From Deferribacterales bacterium UBA4806 (lineage in GTDB: Bacteria; Chrysiogenota; Deferribacteres; Deferribacterales; UBA228), in the NCBI GenBank assembly GCA_002402635.1, contig DHGE01000143.1:2708-14060 (forward strand): a stretch of 11,353 nucleotides of DNA. The letters run 5' to 3'. Shown one piece after another: positions 7,510-11,353 of the stretch (position 1 is the first letter of the stretch; every line of letters begins with the position of its first letter). The position numbers and the translations under genes were made by a program. The notes under the pieces were generated by a model. The model was not told the origin of the DNA. It was given only the letters and a program-made list of their open reading frames with translations, and did no database searches.

Positions 7510-8286
7510 TTATAATGTTGGATATTTATCTTGCATGCCTAATTTATTTTCCAAACTAAAATTATCTTCCCTATTGAGCGTTGGTGCAAAGATTACACCA
7601 ATAAAATGAATAAGCTTTGAAAAAGGTAAGTAGTTAAGAAGAACAAGTATTAATGTATAATGAAGTAAAAAATAAGGATTTAAGGGTATATTACTGGTTT
7701 TTAAAGTTATTAAGTTATTAAAATAATGGTCCAATTCTGGCATAATTTTGTTCAATTCTCCTACTGGCTGAAAAACAACTTGAGATAAACCTGATAAAGC
7801 AATAGAAAGCAATAAGATTAATATAAAATGATCCTGAAAAAGACTTATATATTTCACCCTTTCAATAAAGAATCTCCTGAAAAGTAAAAATAATAAAGTA
7901 ACGAAAACCACTAAGCCAATAATAAAACCAATAGGAAGCAGAATATTATAGAAATAAGAAAGATTACCTCCAGCACTATTAAAGTCAAAAGTTATATGTC
8001 TTAAAAAATGCTGAAGCAATATAGCTAAAAAAGATAAATGAAATAAATAGCTAATTAGCCATAAAAATTTATCGCTTTTAAATAAGGTGCGTAAAAAAAT
8101 AATATTAGAGAGCATTCTACAATAAACACCTTTTCTACTAGTAGGCGATGGTGTCAAAACAATATTAACAAATTGCGGCGTTTTCATATAGATTAAAAAC
8201 TTATAAATTACACCACAAACAAATACAACAAAAGTTATATAACTTATTACAACATATATAAAACTAATAAAATTAATATGAAACAT
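7510..8286 (-). CDS. dsrM: DsrM-like membrane b-type cytochrome (NarI-like gamma subunit)
   Basis: A 258-residue integral membrane protein with about five to six helices in the respiratory nitrate reductase gamma-subunit (NarI-like) fold. Candidate heme b ligands are His83/His93/His97 in one helix (FHLSFLAILLQHFLRH) and His209 with His227 in the last one (LLHYTLILVLLNYLPFSKLIH); His153 (QDHFILIL) lies at the start of another helix. The YLPFSKLIH stretch is typical of this group. DsrM exchanges electrons with menaquinone and hands them to DsrK, which follows 14 bases downstream. At 258 residues it is shorter than the roughly 330 usual for DsrM of MKJOP systems, which fits the smaller b-cytochromes of stand-alone DsrMK or Tmc-type modules. 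The ATG has GAGG at spacing 6. The upstream DsrE-like gene ends 23 bases before it. Confidence 0.85.
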   Translation of the reverse strand: MFHINFISFIYVVISYITFVVFVCGVIYKFLIYMKTPQFVNIVLTPSPTSRKGVYCRMLSNIIFLRTLFKSDKFLWLISYLFHLSFLAILLQHFLRHITFDFNSAGGNLSYFYNILLPIGFIIGLVVFVTLLFLLFRRFFIERVKYISLFQDHFILILLLSIALSGLSQVVFQPVGELNKIMPELDHYFNNLITLKTSNIPLNPYFLLHYTLILVLLNYLPFSKLIHFIGVIFAPTLNREDNFSLENKLGMQDKYPTL

Positions 8287-8309
8287 TTTTTACCTCAATA
8301 CTCATTATT

Positions 8310-8657
8310 TCATGGCTTTATATATGCGAAACCTTCATTTTGTAATTCAATTAATGTTTTAATGCCTGCCTTTACAAAATCACATTCTTCTATTAATTCA
8401 TTTTTTGAAATATTTAGCATTTTCAATGAATTTTCACATATATAAATTTTTACATTTTCATTTTTTAGGCCTTTCAATAATTCATAAATTTCATTATCAA
8501 TACTACTCTTCAAAAACAACGAAGGTGCTTTAAAATTAGCAAGTATTATAGCCTGGCCATTTTCTATTTCTTTGAATAGATTTTTAATGTTACCAAGGCT
8601 AATTTTCAAAGGCAAAATGTCATCTCTATCAATATGGAACACGACATTATAGTTCAA
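8310..8657 (-). CDS. DsrE-family sulfur-relay protein
   Basis: A small cytoplasmic protein of about 115 residues with the DsrE/F-like (YchN-type) Rossmann-like fold: NVVFHIDRDD at the N-terminus, LGNIKNLFKE, IILANFKAPSLFL, KIYICENSLKMLNISKNEL with the conserved Cys (residue 74 from the TTG), and the closing ELQNEGFAYIKP so typical of the family. DsrE-type proteins carry sulfur as persulfide on this cysteine; DsrEFH in sulfur oxidisers donates it to DsrC. Single DsrE-like proteins also occur outside that complex, so I give no exact symbol. The start is uncertain: TTG at 8657 has GAGG 7 bases before it, whereas the in-frame GTG at 8663 has GAGG only one base away. Either way it overlaps the end of dsrP (11 or 17 bases), indicating translational coupling. 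A second cysteine (92) is near the C-terminal third. Confidence 0.8.
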   Translation of the reverse strand: MNYNVVFHIDRDDILPLKISLGNIKNLFKEIENGQAIILANFKAPSLFLKSSIDNEIYELLKGLKNENVKIYICENSLKMLNISKNELIEECDFVKAGIKTLIELQNEGFAYIKP

Positions 8658-9804
8658 TTTCACACCTCACTGCTATTGCAATTTTATAGAGTATAACTAA
8701 TATTAAAACCCCGAAAGACCAAACTCCCATAGTTATTATAGACTCAAAAAATGTAGGCCAATAAATAATAATTTCACCAAATGGATTTGGAACAAACCCA
8801 CCGACCATAAGCAACAATCCTTTATCAATCCATGTGCCAACTAAAGTTAAAAAACAAGCTGTAATAAGCAAAACTTTAGTTTTTCTATATTTAGGAACAA
8901 TTAATAAAATTATTGCAACCAGCATAAAGATTATTGATACCCATGTAAGTGGTACATATTGAAATTGTCCTTCTAAACCAATAATTAGAAATTTAAAGTG
9001 ATCTAAATGCTCAGGAATTTGACTATATAAAACAGTAAATAATTCACAAAAGAGAAAAAAGACATTTGCAATGAGTGCATAAGTAGCTATCTTTGCAAGC
9101 ATCTGTATAGAGTCATTGCCCACATCAAACTTACTAGTCCTTTTTATTATAAATGCCAACAAAATAAGTAGCGCAGGTCCAGCACAAAAAGCTGAAGCTA
9201 AAAAGCGAGGCGCCATGATAGCTGTCAACCAGTATCCTCTACCAGGTAGGCCTGCATACAAAAAGGCTGTAACAGTATGTATCAATGGTGCCCAAGGTAT
9301 TGCTATATATATTAGCGTTCTAACCCATAATGGAGGTTTTACTTCATTTCTTTCATATTGCAAAACCATCCAGCCCGTAACTATGTTTAATAACAAATAT
9401 ACACTTAATACCACCATATCCCAAAACATAACAGAATTAGGTGTGGGATGTAATAAAACATTTAATACTCTATCAGGTCTGCCTAAATCAATAAATATAA
9501 AAAGCATACACATAATAACTGCAGAAACAGCCATAAATTCACCGAGAACAGTGATCCTTGCAAATTGCTTATAATTATGCAAATAACAGGGCAATACAAC
9601 CATCAAAGCCGCTGCAGCAACTCCAACAAGATAAGTAAATTGAGAGATATATAATCCCCAAGAAACATCTCTGCCCATTCCTGTAATTATCAATCCATTT
9701 TTTAATTGATAAATATAAACGAAAAATGAAATTAAAATAATCGTCAACAATATGGCAATTAAGGTAAAGTATTTTTTATTACCCACCAAAGCTTTTTCAA
9801 ACAT
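8647..9804 (-). CDS. dsrP: DsrP: NrfD/PsrC-family quinone-interacting membrane subunit
   Basis: A 385-residue integral membrane protein with about ten helices, the usual size and topology of DsrP/HybB/NrfD-family subunits. Typical stretches include GLYISQFTYLVGVAAAAL (50-67), DLGRPDR (106-112), WAPLIHTVTAFLYAGLPGR (171-189) and GTWIDKGLLLMVGGFVPNP (323-341). It carries no cofactor motif; in the DsrMKJOP complex it is the cytoplasmic membrane quinol-binding partner of the periplasmic ferredoxin DsrO. It follows dsrO by 9 bases; its GAGGG ribosome site overlaps the dsrO stop codon, 6 bases before the ATG, so the two are coupled. Its last codons overlap the start of the DsrE-like gene. Confidence 0.93.
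   Translation of the reverse strand: MFEKALVGNKKYFTLIAILLTIILISFFVYIYQLKNGLIITGMGRDVSWGLYISQFTYLVGVAAAALMVVLPCYLHNYKQFARITVLGEFMAVSAVIMCMLFIFIDLGRPDRVLNVLLHPTPNSVMFWDMVVLSVYLLLNIVTGWMVLQYERNEVKPPLWVRTLIYIAIPWAPLIHTVTAFLYAGLPGRGYWLTAIMAPRFLASAFCAGPALLILLAFIIKRTSKFDVGNDSIQMLAKIATYALIANVFFLFCELFTVLYSQIPEHLDHFKFLIIGLEGQFQYVPLTWVSIIFMLVAIILLIVPKYRKTKVLLITACFLTLVGTWIDKGLLLMVGGFVPNPFGEIIIYWPTFFESIITMGVWSFGVLILVILYKIAIAVRCEIEL
8665..8668 (-). promoter_or_regulatory. Ribosome binding site deciding a TTG start for the DsrE-like gene
   Basis: GAGG on the minus strand lies inside the last codons of dsrP, 7 bases before TTG (8657-8655) and 1 base before GTG (8663-8661). The spacing favours the TTG. No in-frame ATG exists nearby. 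Confidence 0.5.
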
Positions 9805-9813
9805 ATTAAACCC

Positions 9814-10590
9814 TCATATTAAGTAAAAGATTTGAGGACGCGTACCCAGATGTTCTTTGCGTCTTAAAAAAGTTCTTCTTGATAATATGTTATATATTTC
9901 ACTATTTTTATTCCCAATGTCTCCAAAAATAATAGTATTCTTTGATTCTTCAACACATATGGGTAATTCCCCTCTATCAAGTCTTTCCATACAAAAATCA
10001 CATTTTTCTACAACACCTTTTTCTCTAGTTGGATACTCTTCATTTATTTTATCTATATACGGCCTGGGATCTGTCCAGTTAAAACTCCTAGAACCATATG
10101 GACAGGCTGCCATACAGAATCGACACCCAATACATCTATGCATATCCATAACAACAATACCATCATCTCTACTAAAAGTTGCCTTCGTAGGACAGACCCT
10201 GACGCAAGGTGGATTATCACACTGATTACACAGAACTGGTATATTCTTATTCTTATACAATGTTGTTAAGTTAAAATCGTTATCACCTTCATTAAACACT
10301 GCACTGTATTTTTCCTGCCAAATCCATTTAACTTCATGTTGTTTATCCCTTAAGTTTGGCACATTATGGGTAACATGACATTTATTTATACAATTATTGA
10401 TGATAGCCTCATTAATAGCAGTTAAATCAATTGCCATTGCCCATCTTTTTGCCTTTAGTTTTGTTAATGGCTCTATACTATTATCTTTAAAATCTTTTGG
10501 ATTTACTACTTCTAATAAACTTCCTGCAGTTACCCCTAAAATAGATAGAGATGCAATTTTTAAAAACAATCTTCTATCTATTTTATCCAT
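9814..10590 (-). CDS. dsrO: DsrO: Tat-exported periplasmic [4Fe-4S] ferredoxin
   Basis: A 258-residue electron-transfer protein. It begins with a twin-arginine signal (DRRLFLK at 5-11, then a hydrophobic stretch IASLSILGVTAG), so it is exported folded and acts on the periplasmic side. Cysteines: 67 and 71 (NNCINKCHVTHNVP), 121/124/129/133 (CNQCDNPPCVRVCP), 153/156/159/163 (CIGCRFCMAACP) and 197/200/212 (CDFCMERLDRGELPIC). The CHxTHNVP signature and the overall order match DsrO/HmeA. Thirteen cysteines suffice for three [4Fe-4S] clusters. It would shuttle electrons between DsrP and the cytochrome DsrJ. The ATG has GGAG at spacing 6, overlapping the end of dsrJ, whose stop is 3 bases upstream. 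Confidence 0.93.
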   Translation of the reverse strand: MDKIDRRLFLKIASLSILGVTAGSLLEVVNPKDFKDNSIEPLTKLKAKRWAMAIDLTAINEAIINNCINKCHVTHNVPNLRDKQHEVKWIWQEKYSAVFNEGDNDFNLTTLYKNKNIPVLCNQCDNPPCVRVCPTKATFSRDDGIVVMDMHRCIGCRFCMAACPYGSRSFNWTDPRPYIDKINEEYPTREKGVVEKCDFCMERLDRGELPICVEESKNTIIFGDIGNKNSEIYNILSRRTFLRRKEHLGTRPQIFYLI

Positions 10591-10593
10591 AAA

Positions 10594-10989
10594 CTACTCC
10601 TTTGGCTCATTATGGCAATTCCAGCAGGTAGGTGAACTCCCACCTGTTACACCTGCAAAATTATGGCATTCATCACAGAATTCTTTCTTATTTGAATGGC
10701 AATCCATGCAAGTATTCTCTAAAGAGATCTCATATTTTTTTTGATTATATTCAGAGTAATAAAGTCTTTCTCCATCTCTAACTGCCAAATCCCTCCATTC
10801 AACTAATAATACCTGGTGTGCGCTTCTCATTTCATCTGTTGGCAATATACATTTTTCAGCCAATTTTGCTTTTTCTGATAATTTAGGATCTGGTAGCTTA
10901 CGAGTCTTTCCAATATTAAGCCAAAAGGGTAACATTATAATCAACATGCCTATTATCAAGCCAGCAATAATTTTACCTTTGTCATACAT
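10594..10989 (-). CDS. dsrJ: DsrJ: triheme c-type cytochrome
   Basis: A 131-residue periplasmic protein held by an uncleaved N-terminal membrane anchor (about residues 7-25). Three CxxCH heme c sites lie in the C-terminal half: CMDCH (94-98), CDECH (105-109) and CWNCH (122-126). Upstream are Cys47 and His58 in EKCILPTDEMRSAH; a cysteine at the matching place is the proposed unusual His/Cys axial heme ligand of DsrJ in Allochromatium, and it is conserved here. DsrJ is the periplasmic cytochrome of DsrMKJOP; its physiological partner is still unclear. The ATG at 10989 overlaps the end of dsrK by 8 bases and has no strong Shine-Dalgarno, suggesting translational coupling. Length is normal for the family. 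Confidence 0.95.
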   Translation of the reverse strand: MYDKGKIIAGLIIGMLIIMLPFWLNIGKTRKLPDPKLSEKAKLAEKCILPTDEMRSAHQVLLVEWRDLAVRDGERLYYSEYNQKKYEISLENTCMDCHSNKKEFCDECHNFAGVTGGSSPTCWNCHNEPKE

Positions 10990-11353
10990 CTTTTTGCTCA
11001 GAAACTTTTATAGTATTTTTTAAATTATTGCCTCTCAAATCAACTTCCCTTTCACTTTCTCCATCAAAAACAAGAGCATTCCCTACAAGCTCGTGAACAC
11101 CACCAACATCAACATCTGGTAGCCAGTATTCCATCAGTGATGTTAAGGTTGCCCTATCTATGGCACATATGCAGGCAAGTCTATTTACACCATGTTTTCT
11201 GTGTACATAATCTACTGCATTAGCTCTTGGGAGCCCCCCCCGCATTCTCATCTCCATAAACTCATCAGTACCAACACCAGAACCACCTGCACAACAAAAT
11301 GTTTGTTCTTTAATAGTATTTTCTGGCATCTCATAAAAATTATTGCAAACATT
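10982..11353 (-). CDS. dsrK: DsrK of DsrMKJOP, C-terminal part (enters from right edge)
   Basis: The frame is open to the window edge and reads NVCNNFYEMPENT upstream of the first internal ATG, so this is the C-terminal 123 residues of a longer protein, not a small gene. The pattern TFCCAGGSGVGTDEFMEMRM, then RGGLPRANAVDYVHRKHGVN, CICAID, LMEYWLPDVDVGGVHELVGNAL is that of the canonical DsrK found with DsrJOP (HmeD type). The CC pair belongs to the non-cubane cluster site of the CCG domain; the downstream site is CICAID, lacking the last Cys of the CxxC seen in the second copy. A charged, probably disordered tail of about 30 residues follows. It overlaps dsrJ by 8 bases. A run of eight G interrupts the otherwise AT-rich codon choice in the RGG codons. 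dsrM, and possibly dsrC or dsrAB, would lie beyond the edge. Confidence 0.9.
   Translation of the reverse strand, partial: NVCNNFYEMPENTIKEQTFCCAGGSGVGTDEFMEMRMRGGLPRANAVDYVHRKHGVNRLACICAIDRATLTSLMEYWLPDVDVGGVHELVGNALVFDGESEREVDLRGNNLKNTIKVSEQKDV
11234..11241 (-). repeat. G8 homopolymer inside dsrK
   Basis: Eight G in a row on the coding strand (C on the given strand) span the codons CGG GGG GGG of the conserved RGGLP motif. Elsewhere in the window glycine is mostly GGA or GGT, so this tract stands out. The frame is intact as written; slippage by one base would remove the C-terminal cluster region after the CC pair. Confidence 0.7.

Noticed and set aside
10982..11329. A separate small gene starting at the ATG at 11329
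   Set aside because: The frame stays open upstream to the edge and continues the DsrK motif (NVCNNFYEMPENT), so it is the end of a longer gene.

Overview
The window is strongly AT-rich DNA (GC roughly 30% by eye) with densely packed, mostly minus-strand genes. It looks like an anaerobic Gram-negative bacterium with dissimilatory sulfur metabolism: there is a DsrJ triheme cytochrome, a Tat-exported DsrO ferredoxin, a DsrP quinone-interacting membrane protein, DsrK/DsrM-type subunits, a DsrN-type amidotransferase and a DsrE-family protein, plus an outer-membrane beta-barrel protein. Composition and content would suit AT-rich lineages such as Deferribacterota, Desulfurella-like or Thermodesulfovibrio-like bacteria, but the sequence alone does not settle the phylum.

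Right half (11353 down to 4669, all minus strand): one tight gene string, in transcription order dsrK (only the C-terminus is in the window) - dsrJ - dsrO - dsrP - dsrE-like - dsrM-like - second dsrK - dsrN. Gaps run from an 11-base overlap to about 23 bases, and no promoter or terminator is visible inside, so it is read as one operon entering from beyond the right edge. The unusual point is that a complete second membrane b-cytochrome/Fe-S pair (DsrM-like plus DsrK-like) lies downstream of the canonical K-J-O-P set, separated from it by a DsrE-family gene. DsrMKJOP links the quinone pool to sulfur redox chemistry; DsrE-family proteins relay sulfur on cysteines; DsrN is thought to amidate siroheme for DsrAB. 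The sulfite reductase genes dsrAB themselves are not in the window.

Middle (4637 to 2062, minus strand): a promoter downstream of dsrN drives a SphA/MetA-type outer-membrane protein, followed by a class I acyl-CoA synthetase. Together they suggest uptake and CoA-activation of an organic (possibly aromatic or hydrophobic) acid.

Left part: a xanthine phosphoribosyltransferase gene (xpt, minus) with a near-consensus promoter placed so that transcription should begin at the start codon itself (leaderless mRNA); a convergent BASS-family sodium/organic anion symporter (plus strand); and, divergent from it, the N-terminal PAS domain of a truncated sensor protein at the left edge. There is no gene-free stretch longer than about 120 bases. 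No tRNA, rRNA, CRISPR array or insertion sequence was seen.
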